64,000 nucleotides of DNA, from assembly GCF_004357765.1 (NCBI RefSeq), contig NZ_SMTE01000012.1:109250-173249 (forward strand), in the 5' to 3' direction. How positions within the stretch are numbered: position 1 is the stretch's first letter; every line of letters begins with the position of its first letter. This document shows positions 22,332 to 30,255 of the stretch, piece after piece. The DNA is from Pseudomonas putida (GTDB lineage Bacteria; Pseudomonadota; Gammaproteobacteria; Pseudomonadales; Pseudomonadaceae). The notes beneath the pieces were generated by a model. That model saw only the letters and a program-made list of their open reading frames with translations, was not told where the DNA came from and did no database searches. Position numbers and translations under genes: made by a program.

Positions 22332-23399
22332 ATGACGCTCACCGACCCGTCCACCCAGGTACGCCCCGGCGAAGAACTCGATGCCCAGGTCATCGACACC
22401 TTTCTCAAGGCCAACATCACCGGGCTCGAGGGCTCGCCGGGCATCAGCCAGTTTCCAGGTGGCGCCTCCAACCTGACCTATCTGGTGAGCTACCCTGGCC
22501 GTGAGTTCGTGTTGCGCCGTCCGCCTTTCGGCGAAAAGGCCAAGTCTGCCCACGACATGGGCCGGGAGTATCGCATCCTCAACCAGCTCAACAGCGGCTT
22601 CCCCTACTGCCCAAAAGCCTATGTGCATTGCACCGACTCCACGCTGATCGGCAGTGAGTTCTATGTCATGGAGCGGGTCAAGGGCGTGATCCTGCGTTCG
22701 GACATCCCCAGCGAACTCGGCCTCGATGCACCACGCACCGAACGACTGTGCAAGAGCTTCATCGAGCGTCTGGTGCAACTGCACCAGGTCGATTACCTGG
22801 CGTGCGGCCTGGCCGACCTGGGCAAGCCTGAAGGCTATGTGCAGCGCCAGATCGAGGGCTGGAGCAGCCGCTACGGCAAGGCCCGGACGCCGGATGCACC
22901 AGCCTGGGAGCAGGTGATGGTTTGGCTGCGTGAAAAGATGCCGGCCGACCACCCGCGCCCAGGTATCGTGCACAACGACTACCGCTTCGACAACGTCATC
23001 CTCGACGCCGACAACCCCATGCGCATCATCGGGGTGCTGGACTGGGAAATGGCCACTCTCGGCGACCCGCTGATGGATCTGGGCAACAGCCTGGCCTACT
23101 GGATCGAGGCAACCGACCCGCCCGCCGTACAGCAGATGCGCCGCCAGCCCAGCAACGCGCCGGGCATGCTGACGCGCCGGCAGTTCGTCGATCATTACGC
23201 TGAGCGCGCCGGCATTCGCCTGGACAACTTCGACTACTACTATTGCTACGGCCTGTTCCGCCTGGCGGGGATCGTTCAGCAGATCTACTACCGCTACTAC
23301 CACGGCCAGACCCAGGACAAGCGCTTCGCCCAGTTCATTCATATGAACCGCTTGCTCGAGCAGATGACCCTGCAGGTCATCGACAAGTCCGCGCTCTGA
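22332..23399 (+). CDS. Phosphotransferase-family protein (ACAD10/11-type kinase fold)
   Basis: The 355-residue product has the aminoglycoside phosphotransferase fold: N-lobe with GGASNLTYLVSY and the ATP-binding Lys/Arg region FVLRRPPFG, catalytic loop HNDYRFDN and DWEMATLGDP with the metal-binding Asp. Proteins of this branch accompany acyl-CoA dehydrogenases, and human ACAD10/11 carry the same kinase domain acting on 4-hydroxy acids. Here the partner is an SDR gene 32 bases downstream. Fatty or hydroxy-acid catabolism is likely. Confidence 0.88.
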   Translation: MTLTDPSTQVRPGEELDAQVIDTFLKANITGLEGSPGISQFPGGASNLTYLVSYPGREFVLRRPPFGEKAKSAHDMGREYRILNQLNSGFPYCPKAYVHCTDSTLIGSEFYVMERVKGVILRSDIPSELGLDAPRTERLCKSFIERLVQLHQVDYLACGLADLGKPEGYVQRQIEGWSSRYGKARTPDAPAWEQVMVWLREKMPADHPRPGIVHNDYRFDNVILDADNPMRIIGVLDWEMATLGDPLMDLGNSLAYWIEATDPPAVQQMRRQPSNAPGMLTRRQFVDHYAERAGIRLDNFDYYYCYGLFRLAGIVQQIYYRYYHGQTQDKRFAQFIHMNRLLEQMTLQVIDKSAL

Positions 23400-23431
23400 C
23401 ATCCGCCCCGACGACCGACAAGGAACACCCC

Positions 23432-24199
23432 ATGCCCAAGACCCACCTGTTCGACCTCGACGGCAAGATCGCCTTCGTTTCCGGCGCCAGCCGTGGCATC
23501 GGCGAAGCCATCGCGCACCTGTTGGCCCAGCAGGGCGCCCATGTGATCGTGTCCAGCCGCAAGCTCGAAGGCTGCCAACAGGTCGCCGACGCGATCATCG
23601 CCGCTGGCGGCAAAGCCACCGCAGTCGCCTGTCACATCGGCGAGCTGGAGCAGATCCAACAGGTGTTCGCCAGCATCCGGGAACAGTTCGGACGCCTGGA
23701 TATCCTGGTCAACAATGCCGCCACCAATCCGCAATTCTGCAACGTGCTGGACACCGACCCAGGGGCCTTTCAGAAAACCGTGGACGTCAACATCCGCGGT
23801 TACTTCTTCATGTCGGTGGAAGCCGGCAAGCTGATGCGCGAGCATGGTGGTGGCAGCATCATCAACGTCGCGTCGATCAACGGCGTGTCACCCGGCCATT
23901 TCCAGGGTATCTACTCGGTGACCAAGGCTGCGGTCATCAACATGACCAAGGTGTTCGCCAAGGAGTGCGCACCGTTCGGCATCCGCTGCAATGCGTTGCT
24001 GCCGGGCCTCACCGACACCAAGTTCGCCTCGGCCCTGGTGAAGAATGACGCCATCCTCAACGTCGCGCTTCAGCAGATCCCACTCAAGCGCGTGGCGGCG
24101 CCCGAAGAAATGGCCGGCGCCGTGCTGTACCTGGCCAGCGAAGCGTCCAGCTATACCACCGGTACCGCGCTCAACGTCGACGGTGGCTACCTGTCCTGA
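23432..24199 (+). CDS. SDR family oxidoreductase
   Basis: The 255-residue product has the classical short-chain dehydrogenase order: cofactor motif SGASRGIGEA (18-27), NNAA (about 96-99), catalytic Ser in INVASI, Tyr and Lys in YSVTK, and the C-terminal NVDGGYLS. ATG at 23432 follows AAGGAA; an upstream frame overlaps the kinase-like gene and is rejected. Together with the preceding gene it would act on a hydroxyacyl substrate. Substrate not determinable. Confidence 0.92.
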   Translation: MPKTHLFDLDGKIAFVSGASRGIGEAIAHLLAQQGAHVIVSSRKLEGCQQVADAIIAAGGKATAVACHIGELEQIQQVFASIREQFGRLDILVNNAATNPQFCNVLDTDPGAFQKTVDVNIRGYFFMSVEAGKLMREHGGGSIINVASINGVSPGHFQGIYSVTKAAVINMTKVFAKECAPFGIRCNALLPGLTDTKFASALVKNDAILNVALQQIPLKRVAAPEEMAGAVLYLASEASSYTTGTALNVDGGYLS

Positions 24200-24233
24200 G
24201 CAGACCGCTCAGCCATGGCGACGCTGCCCCGGG

Positions 24234-24584
24234 CTACAGGCAGGTCGCCGCGGCGGCACGACGCTGCAGGGCCACGCCGTCGTTCTGCTTGGCGTAGTAG
24301 TCGACGTGGGTGCCGCCCGCCTGCGGGTAGACATCGACGAACGACTCGGCGCCACGGGTGTACACCGTCAGCCCGCCTTGGGCGCGCGGCTCGAGGTAGC
24401 CGCTGGCGTCGACGCCGAAACGCACCTCATCCTGCCAGCTGTACTGGATGCACTGGGCAACCAGTTGCGGCGCTTTCTGCGAGTCGAGCTGGGCTGTCGG
24501 CTTGCCGCCACGCGCGGTCTCCATGGTCGCTGAAGCACAACCGGCCAGCATCAGTACTACGGCCATCGGCACGATCGCTCGCAT
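24234..24584 (-). CDS. Small lipoprotein of unknown function
   Basis: The 116-residue product starts MRAIVPMAVVLMLAGCASAT with a lipobox LAGC (cleavage before Cys16), so it is a lipoprotein. The mature part has a VAQCIQYSWQDEVRFGVDAS segment and a Tyr-rich end, and no enzyme motif. It converges on the SDR gene with a 35-base gap and is divergent from the RcnB-like gene. No family name is assured. Confidence 0.8.
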   Translation of the reverse strand: MRAIVPMAVVLMLAGCASATMETARGGKPTAQLDSQKAPQLVAQCIQYSWQDEVRFGVDASGYLEPRAQGGLTVYTRGAESFVDVYPQAGGTHVDYYAKQNDGVALQRRAAAATCL

Positions 24585-24700
24585 GTTCCACCCTCGCTAG
24601 GAAAAAAGAACGCGACTCTAGCACTGCCTGGTGATTGGAGTGAATTGTCATGGGCCTGGCGCTGTCGCAATAAAGACCTATCACTGCACAAGGAACTGCC

Positions 24701-25003
24701 ATGCGACTGCTTCCCCTGACCTGCGCCCTGCTCTTCGCCGGCCTGCCCCTGTTGCCCATGACCGCCTCGGCGGCGCCCTCGGCCGAGGAAAGCATGCAGG
24801 GCCCGGAAACCCATAACCGCGAAGTGAAGGTCGGTGACAAGGCCCCCGACCAGTACAAGCGCGACGACCAGACCATCCGCGATTGGAAGGCCAAGGGCCT
24901 GCCTGAACCTGAAAAAGAGAGCCACTGGGTACGCATGGGCGACCACTACGTGCTGGTGCAGATCACCAACGGCGTCATCCTGGCCATCCATCCCGCCTCC
25001 TGA
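24701..25003 (+). CDS. RcnB-family periplasmic protein
   Basis: The 100-residue product has a signal peptide (MRLLPLTCALLFAGLPLLPM...ASA) and ends with WVRMGDHYVLVQITNGVILA, the RcnB pattern. RcnB in E. coli is needed for nickel/cobalt homeostasis, but family members here may have other roles. AAGGA precedes the ATG. A stem-loop at 25010 follows the stop. Confidence 0.82.
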   Translation: MRLLPLTCALLFAGLPLLPMTASAAPSAEESMQGPETHNREVKVGDKAPDQYKRDDQTIRDWKAKGLPEPEKESHWVRMGDHYVLVQITNGVILAIHPAS

Positions 25004-25009
25004 AATACC

Positions 25010-25035
25010 CCGGGCCGCTCTACGCAGCGGCCCGG
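25010..25035. terminator. Hairpin after the RcnB-like gene
   Basis: CCGGGCCGCT-CTACGC-AGCGGCCCGG, a perfect ten-pair stem without a T run; possibly a processing or Rho-type end. Confidence 0.5.
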
Positions 25036-25184
25036 CCAGCAGTCTCGTCCCCAGCCAATCCCCCTTGTCGACAGGCGCCGCTCATCGCTGGCGCCTGAAA
25101 ATATTGCGCGTCAAGGAAACCAAATGGATCGTTGCCAGTCATAGTGGGTGTCCCGTAAACCTTTGCGGATCAAGGACCTATATC

Positions 25185-25367
25185 GTGATCAAGCGCATTG
25201 CCAGTCTTTCCCTGCTCGCCGCCATCCTGCTCAGCGCCGGGTGCTATCACCACCACTACCGCGACGACGATGGCTGGCGTGACCACGACCGTGGTGACCG
25301 CCACCACCATCGCCGCCATGACCGCGATGACGATGACCGTCAATACCGTGATCGTTATTACCGCTGA
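25185..25367 (+). CDS. His/Asp/Arg-rich small lipoprotein
   Basis: From a GTG with AAGGA 8 bases upstream, the 60-residue product starts with a lipoprotein signal (IKRIASLSLLAAILLSAGC) and continues with a tail made almost only of His, Asp, Arg and Tyr (YHHHYRDDDGWRDHDRGDRH). The tail is metal-binding-like or polyelectrolytic. It is a short lipoprotein at the outer or inner membrane; function unknown. Confidence 0.68.
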   Translation: MIKRIASLSLLAAILLSAGCYHHHYRDDDGWRDHDRGDRHHHRRHDRDDDDRQYRDRYYR

Positions 25368-25417
25368 AGCGTCCTTTCAACCCTATTTCACCCGATGATT
25401 CCTCTGAGGTTCATATC

Positions 25418-25825
25418 ATGCGTTTGACTTTGCCTTCCCTCGCCCTCGGCCTGCTGCTGTGCCAAGGCGCTTTCGCCGGTGACGGTACCGCCGCCATCGG
25501 CGGTGGCCTGGGGGGAGCCTTGGGCAATATCGTCGGCCAATCGATGGGCGGCAAGACCGGCGCCGCCATTGGCGCAGGCCTGGGCGGCGCAGCCGGCAGT
25601 GCCGTGGGCGCACGCAAAGGCAACCGCACCGAAGCGGCGATCGGCGGCGGCCTGGGTTCGGCCGGCGGCTCGCTGCTGGGCGGCGCGGTCGGAGGCTCGA
25701 CCGGCTCGACCATCGGTGCCGGTCTGGGCGGCGCGGCCGGTGGTGCACTGGGCAACCATGTCGGCGACAACAACCGCAGCAGCAGCCACCATTACAAGCA
25801 CAAGCACCGCCGTCACCGTCACTGA
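25418..25825 (+). CDS. Glycine-zipper exported protein
   Basis: The 135-residue product has a signal peptide (MRLTLPSLALGLLLCQGAFA) and then a repeated glycine zipper (GGGLGGALGNIVGQSMGG and similar blocks, about every 30 residues), ending in a His/Lys/Arg-rich tail. Glycine-zipper proteins insert in or pack against membranes. It follows the His-rich lipoprotein by 50 bases. No enzymatic role expected. Confidence 0.82.
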   Translation: MRLTLPSLALGLLLCQGAFAGDGTAAIGGGLGGALGNIVGQSMGGKTGAAIGAGLGGAAGSAVGARKGNRTEAAIGGGLGSAGGSLLGGAVGGSTGSTIGAGLGGAAGGALGNHVGDNNRSSSHHYKHKHRRHRH

Positions 25826-25967
25826 TCCATCGCGGCCAGGGCGCCTGCCCCTGGCCTGCCCCTTGCGGGCAAATTCCTGCAACATGTCAATAATCCCTTC
25901 ACCGCAGGCTGGCACACTGACTGCTACTGTCTATCGTGCCCCTTGAGTGAAGGAACACCCTCTCCCC

Positions 25968-27803
25968 ATGAACCATGAGCTGCTCTGGGTCCTCGGCCTG
26001 CTGGCCATCGTCGTCACCCTCTTCATCATCAATCGCCCACGCATGGACGTGGTCGCGCTGCTGGTCATCCTCACCCTGCCCTTGTCGGGCATCCTCACCG
26101 TCGAACAGGCCTTGGCAGGTTTCGCCGATCCCAACGTGGTGCTCATCGCGGCGCTGTTCGTGATTGGTGAAGGCCTGGTGCGCACCGGCATCGCTTACCG
26201 CATCGGTGAATGGATGAGCGAACGGGCCGGCAACAGCGAAGCGCGCCTGCTGGTGCTGCTGATGGTATCTGTAGCAGGCCTGGGCTCGATCATGAGTTCC
26301 ACCGGCGTAGTGGCGATCTTCATTCCCGTGGTGCTGAGCATTGCCGCCCGCCTGCACATCTCACCCAGCCGCCTGATGATGCCACTGGCCTTCGCTGGCC
26401 TGATCAGCGGCATGCTCAGCCTGGTGGCCACGCCACCAAACGTGGTGGTCCACAGTGAACTGGTACGCAGTGGCGAGGTTGGCTTCCAGTTTTTCAGTTT
26501 CACCCCCTTCGGCCTGGTGGTGCTGGCGCTCGGTGTCGGCTACATGCTGCTCACACGCAACTGGCTCAAGGGCGAGGCGCGCAAGGACGGTCGCGTGGAA
26601 ACCCGACGCACCTTGCTTGACCTGGTGCTCGACTACAAGCTCAGCGGTCGTGAGCGACGCCTGCGCATCCGCCCGCACTCGCCGCTGATCGGCCACACCC
26701 TGGGCGAACTGCAACTGCGTACCCGGCACGGCGCCAACGTGATCGGTATCGAGCGTCAGCACAAGTTCACCACCCGTGTCATGACCGCCGACTCGAGCAC
26801 GGTGCTGCACCCTGGCGATGTCCTGCTGCTCGATCTGTTCGGGCCGCGCGACGGGGACGACCTGCGCACTTTGTGCCAGACCATGCAGCTCGAACCGCTG
26901 CGCTTCAAGGCGGCCTACTTCATCGACCAGTCGCAGGACCTGGGCATGGCTGAAGTCTCGCTGCCTCCCGGCTCGCAATGCATCGGCAAGAGCGTCCTGG
27001 AGCTGACCTTCCGCACCCGCTTCGACCTCAACGTGGTGGGCCTGCGCCGGGAGCAGTCGGCCATCGAGGCGCAGTTGCTGGAGGAAAAACTGCGCCTGGG
27101 CGACACCTTGCTGGTGGTCGGTCCCTGGAAAGCCATCCGTCAGTTGCAAAGCCGCCCCTACGACTTCCTGGTGTTGAGCATGCCAGCGGAAATCGACCAG
27201 GTCGCCCCCGCTCGGGAACGCGCACCCTATGCCCTGATCAGCCTGGCGGTGATGGTCGGTCTGATGGTCAGCGGTGTGATACCCAACGTACTCGCGGCCC
27301 TGATCGGCTGTCTGCTGATGGGCGCTGGCCGCTGCATCGACATGAACAGCGCCTATCGCGCCATCCACTGGCAGAGCCTGGTCCTGATCGTCGGCATGCT
27401 GCCCTTCGCCCAGGCGCTACAGAAAACCGGCGGTATCGACCTGGCGGTGAGTGGCCTGGTGAGCGTGCTGGGCGGCGCCGGGCCGGTGGCTATCCTGGCC
27501 TGCCTGTTCGCGGTCACTGCACTGATCGGGCTGTTCATCTCCAATACGGCCACGGCGGTGCTGATGGCACCGGTGGCCGTCGGCACCGCCGCACAGCTGG
27601 GCATGTCACCGTATCCGTTCGCCATGACCGTGGCCTTGGCAGCTTCGGCCGCGTTCATGACGCCGGTCTCGTCGCCGGTGAATACCCTGGTGCTCGGACC
27701 CGGGCAATACCGCTTCGCTGACTTCATCAAGGTCGGCGTGCCATTCACGGTTCTGGTGATGGTGGTGACTGTGCTGATGGTGCCTTGGTTGTTTGGGTTT
27801 TAG
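25968..27803 (+). CDS. SLC13-type permease with RCK_C domains
   Basis: The 611-residue protein has membrane helices at both ends and a cytoplasmic middle (about 205-405) carrying two TrkA-C/RCK_C-type domains (SPLIGHTLGELQLRTRHGAN and GSQCIGKSVLELTFRTRFDL). The transport half ends with FISNTATAVLMAPVAVGTAA and TPVSSPVNTLVLGPG, where the SNT motif is typical of SLC13/DASS carriers. It should move a dicarboxylate or other anion with Na+; the substrate is not shown. I chose ATG 25968 rather than a GTG at 25947. Confidence 0.88.
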   Translation: MNHELLWVLGLLAIVVTLFIINRPRMDVVALLVILTLPLSGILTVEQALAGFADPNVVLIAALFVIGEGLVRTGIAYRIGEWMSERAGNSEARLLVLLMVSVAGLGSIMSSTGVVAIFIPVVLSIAARLHISPSRLMMPLAFAGLISGMLSLVATPPNVVVHSELVRSGEVGFQFFSFTPFGLVVLALGVGYMLLTRNWLKGEARKDGRVETRRTLLDLVLDYKLSGRERRLRIRPHSPLIGHTLGELQLRTRHGANVIGIERQHKFTTRVMTADSSTVLHPGDVLLLDLFGPRDGDDLRTLCQTMQLEPLRFKAAYFIDQSQDLGMAEVSLPPGSQCIGKSVLELTFRTRFDLNVVGLRREQSAIEAQLLEEKLRLGDTLLVVGPWKAIRQLQSRPYDFLVLSMPAEIDQVAPARERAPYALISLAVMVGLMVSGVIPNVLAALIGCLLMGAGRCIDMNSAYRAIHWQSLVLIVGMLPFAQALQKTGGIDLAVSGLVSVLGGAGPVAILACLFAVTALIGLFISNTATAVLMAPVAVGTAAQLGMSPYPFAMTVALAASAAFMTPVSSPVNTLVLGPGQYRFADFIKVGVPFTVLVMVVTVLMVPWLFGF

Positions 27804-27816
27804 GGGGTTCGCTTGA

Positions 27817-27882
27817 GAGGTGTGGTGTTGCGGATATCGAGCGCCGCCCGCGCGGCGCTCGATATCCGCAACACCACACCTC
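27817..27882. repeat. 66-bp near-perfect hairpin (31-bp arms)
   Basis: Two exactly complementary 31-base arms (GAGGTGTGGTG... and its reverse) flank a four-base loop CCGC, just after the permease stop and without a T run on either side. Such long perfect hairpins are unusual; it may terminate or protect the permease mRNA 3' end. Confidence 0.9.
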
Positions 27883-28067
27883 CCCAGCGCACGCCTAGTG
27901 AACTGCGCTAGATCCCCTCTAAACCTCAGCGACTCCGCCTCTAAACCCCTCATGCAACTTGGGGCAGATTGACATCAGCCTGCCAGTGGAAACACACTGC
28001 AGCGTCATCGCCCCAGGTGCTCGCAGCCGTCGTCCTGGTTTTCCGTTTCCGCTTGTCGGTCGAGCCT

Positions 28068-29477
28068 ATGGTTTCCCCAGCCCACTCACGCCTGTTGCCC
28101 TACGCCATTCTTTTCTGCCTGACCCTGGCCTTGACCCTGGGTGGGATCCTGGCGCGCCCCATCGAATCGCTGTCGTTGTTCTGGCCGGTCAATGCCGTGC
28201 TGGCCGGCATGCTGCTGCGCTATCCACGCCAGGCAAAGCCCGTCGGCTTCGTGCTGGTGTGGCTGGCGATGGTGGTGGCCGACCTCGCCACCGGCAGCGA
28301 CTGGGCGCCGGCATTATGGTTCAACCTGTGCAACCTCGGCGTGGTGGTCACCCTCTGGGCGGTGCTGTCGCGCCTGCCCAGGCTGCACCGGCGGATGCGC
28401 ACGCCCCAAGGGGTGCTTAGCGTGTTCGCAGCCTGCGCAGGTGGTGCGATGGTTGCGGCCAGTCTGGCCAGCCTGATGGCCACGCCGTGGTTCCAGCAGT
28501 CACTCTGGGCGACCTGGATAGCATGGTTCAGCGAACAGTTCTCCACCAGCGTGCTGGTGCTGCCGGTCTTGCTCACCGCCCCCTCGGCGCGTGCCTTGGT
28601 CCGCAGCGGCGGCCAGCCTGTACGCCTGGCACCGCTGCTGGTGCTGCTGGCCTCGCTGGGGCTGAGCATCGTCTTCGGTGGGCCGGGGGCTATCGCCTTC
28701 CCTGTCGCTGCGCTGCTGTGGTGCGCATGGACTTATTCGCCGTTCCTGGTCTCGCTGCTCACCCTGACCGCGGGCAGCACCCTGATCGTGGCAGTGGCAC
28801 AGAACCTCATGCACTTCAACATGCCGCAGAGCGAAACCGGCGTGACCACGCTCATGTCGGCCCGCCTGGGCATCGCCATGCTGGTGCTCGGTCCCCTGGT
28901 GGTGGCCTGCGTCAGCCAAACCAACCGTAGTCTGATGGCGCGCCTGGCACATCAGGCGACCATCGACCACCTCACCGGCACGCTCACCCGCAGCGCCTTT
29001 GCCCGGCGAGCCTATGCCCTGCTGGAGAGCCGCCAGCAGCACACCCCCGCCTTGCCCCTGACCGTGATGATGCTCGACATCGACCACTTCAAGTCGATCA
29101 ACGACCTGCACGGCCATGCAGTCGGAGACCAGGTGCTGCGTCAGTTCGCCCTGACTTTGCAGGAACACCTGCACGAGGGTGAATTGCTGGCCAGGCTGGG
29201 CGGAGAGGAGTTCGTGGTGGTCATTCCGGGCCTGGCCCCGGAGCGTGCGCCGTTCACCGCCGAACGCCTGCGCCGGGCAGTGCAGGAGCTGCACGTGAGC
29301 CAGGGCGATGCACGCCTGCGCATCACCGTGAGCATCGGTTTGGCCGGCTGCCCCGCGGACGCCCCGGCGCCGACCCTCGACCAGCTTTTGGCCAGCGCCG
29401 ACCAGGCGTTGTACCGGGCCAAGGCCAAGGGTCGCAATCGGGTCGAACCGGCCGAGACCACCCGCCGAGTGATCTGA
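28068..29477 (+). CDS. Diguanylate cyclase with MASE1-like sensor
   Basis: The 469-residue protein has about eight membrane helices over residues 5-290, resembling a MASE1 sensor, then a cytoplasmic GGDEF domain with DHLTGTLTRSAFARRAYALL and the active-site loop GGEEF near 378-382. It should make cyclic di-GMP. The inhibitory I-site position five residues before the loop reads HEGE instead of RxxD, so product inhibition is probably absent. ATG 28068 is inside a longer frame; upstream codons look non-coding. Confidence 0.86.
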   Translation: MVSPAHSRLLPYAILFCLTLALTLGGILARPIESLSLFWPVNAVLAGMLLRYPRQAKPVGFVLVWLAMVVADLATGSDWAPALWFNLCNLGVVVTLWAVLSRLPRLHRRMRTPQGVLSVFAACAGGAMVAASLASLMATPWFQQSLWATWIAWFSEQFSTSVLVLPVLLTAPSARALVRSGGQPVRLAPLLVLLASLGLSIVFGGPGAIAFPVAALLWCAWTYSPFLVSLLTLTAGSTLIVAVAQNLMHFNMPQSETGVTTLMSARLGIAMLVLGPLVVACVSQTNRSLMARLAHQATIDHLTGTLTRSAFARRAYALLESRQQHTPALPLTVMMLDIDHFKSINDLHGHAVGDQVLRQFALTLQEHLHEGELLARLGGEEFVVVIPGLAPERAPFTAERLRRAVQELHVSQGDARLRITVSIGLAGCPADAPAPTLDQLLASADQALYRAKAKGRNRVEPAETTRRVI

Positions 29478-29552
29478 CTCAGCCCAGCTGCTGGGGCTGC
29501 TCAAATTCTGCTCAATTTAACAGAGCCCGCCACTCGCTTGGCTTACAGAATG

Positions 29553-29561
29553 TTATCCACA
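29553..29561. promoter_or_regulatory. Perfect DnaA box
   Basis: TTATCCACA matches the DnaA consensus exactly and is followed at 29570-29583 by CCAC-GTTTTTT-GTGG. A single box can occur by chance; no cluster is seen. Confidence 0.4.
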
Positions 29562-29661
29562 GACCTACCCACGTTTTTTGTGGACAGATTTCCCTGTGTG
29601 AAGAACGACTTATCGCACAACCAAATGGCAATTTGCCGCTCGCCTGCCAGGGCCGTCGGAA

Positions 29662-29745
29662 TCAGCTCGGAGGGATGGTACCGAGCAGCCCCACCAAAAT
29701 CGTCAAGAGCAGAAAACCACCCAGAAACAGCGCCAGCTTACCCAT
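29662..29745 (-). CDS. 27-residue membrane microprotein (candidate)
   Basis: ATG at 29745 with AGAGG seven bases upstream opens MGKLALFLGGFLLLTILVGL and LGTIPPS before a TGA. A single hydrophobic helix with a Lys start and a short polar end is typical of small regulatory membrane proteins. Conservation is not known to me; it is missed by normal gene calling. Confidence 0.45.
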   Translation of the reverse strand: MGKLALFLGGFLLLTILVGLLGTIPPS

Positions 29746-30255
29746 TGGAACCTCTGCAATGTGATGAGGAGATGGCATCTATTTTCGCGCCCACACTGAT
29801 ACCGTTACAGATTCAGGTTGACGGGAAAAAACCGTATCAGATGCCATGTCGTGCGCTCCTCTGCCCCTCTGCGGCAATCTGTCGCAGGCGCCAACGTTTG
29901 CGTCATAACCAAAGTGACCAGTGGGTCATTTTTTTATCTCATCTTCTCCTACACTCAAGGTCTGGCCATCCTTCCGTTCGGAAAACTCGACAGAAAAAAG
30001 TCGAAACTTTCCGCTTGCAAGGCAGGTCAGGAATTAAGTAGGCCAAACGCAAGGGACGTTTCATTCGGGCGCCCCGCCTTCGGTCGACCCATCCCGTTCA
30101 GTCCAATCGCTTTTAGGCTGGAATGCCAGGCGCGCCGTGCTTGCGCGCACGACTCAGGGGCATGGATAGCTTTTGCAGTTACAGATCAGAGAGAACCAAC
30201 ACGAGATGAAACGACGGGTGCCTGCACCCAACCAAGCATAGGGACGGAAAGAAGT

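Larger units (their letters stand above)
29478..30255. other. Long region upstream of glgA
   Basis: This 778-bp stretch contains a perfect DnaA box at 29553, a hairpin near 29570 and a 27-codon membrane peptide gene at 29662 on the minus strand. The rest is probably the glgA promoter and leader. A plus-strand frame at 29538-30041 has no ribosome binding site and unlikely composition, and is rejected. Confidence 0.5.

Noticed and set aside
29553-29561. Replication origin at the DnaA box
   Set aside because: Single box, no A+T-rich repeats and no dnaA or gidA genes nearby.
29538-30041. Plus-strand frame before glgA
   Set aside because: No ribosome binding site and unlikely composition.
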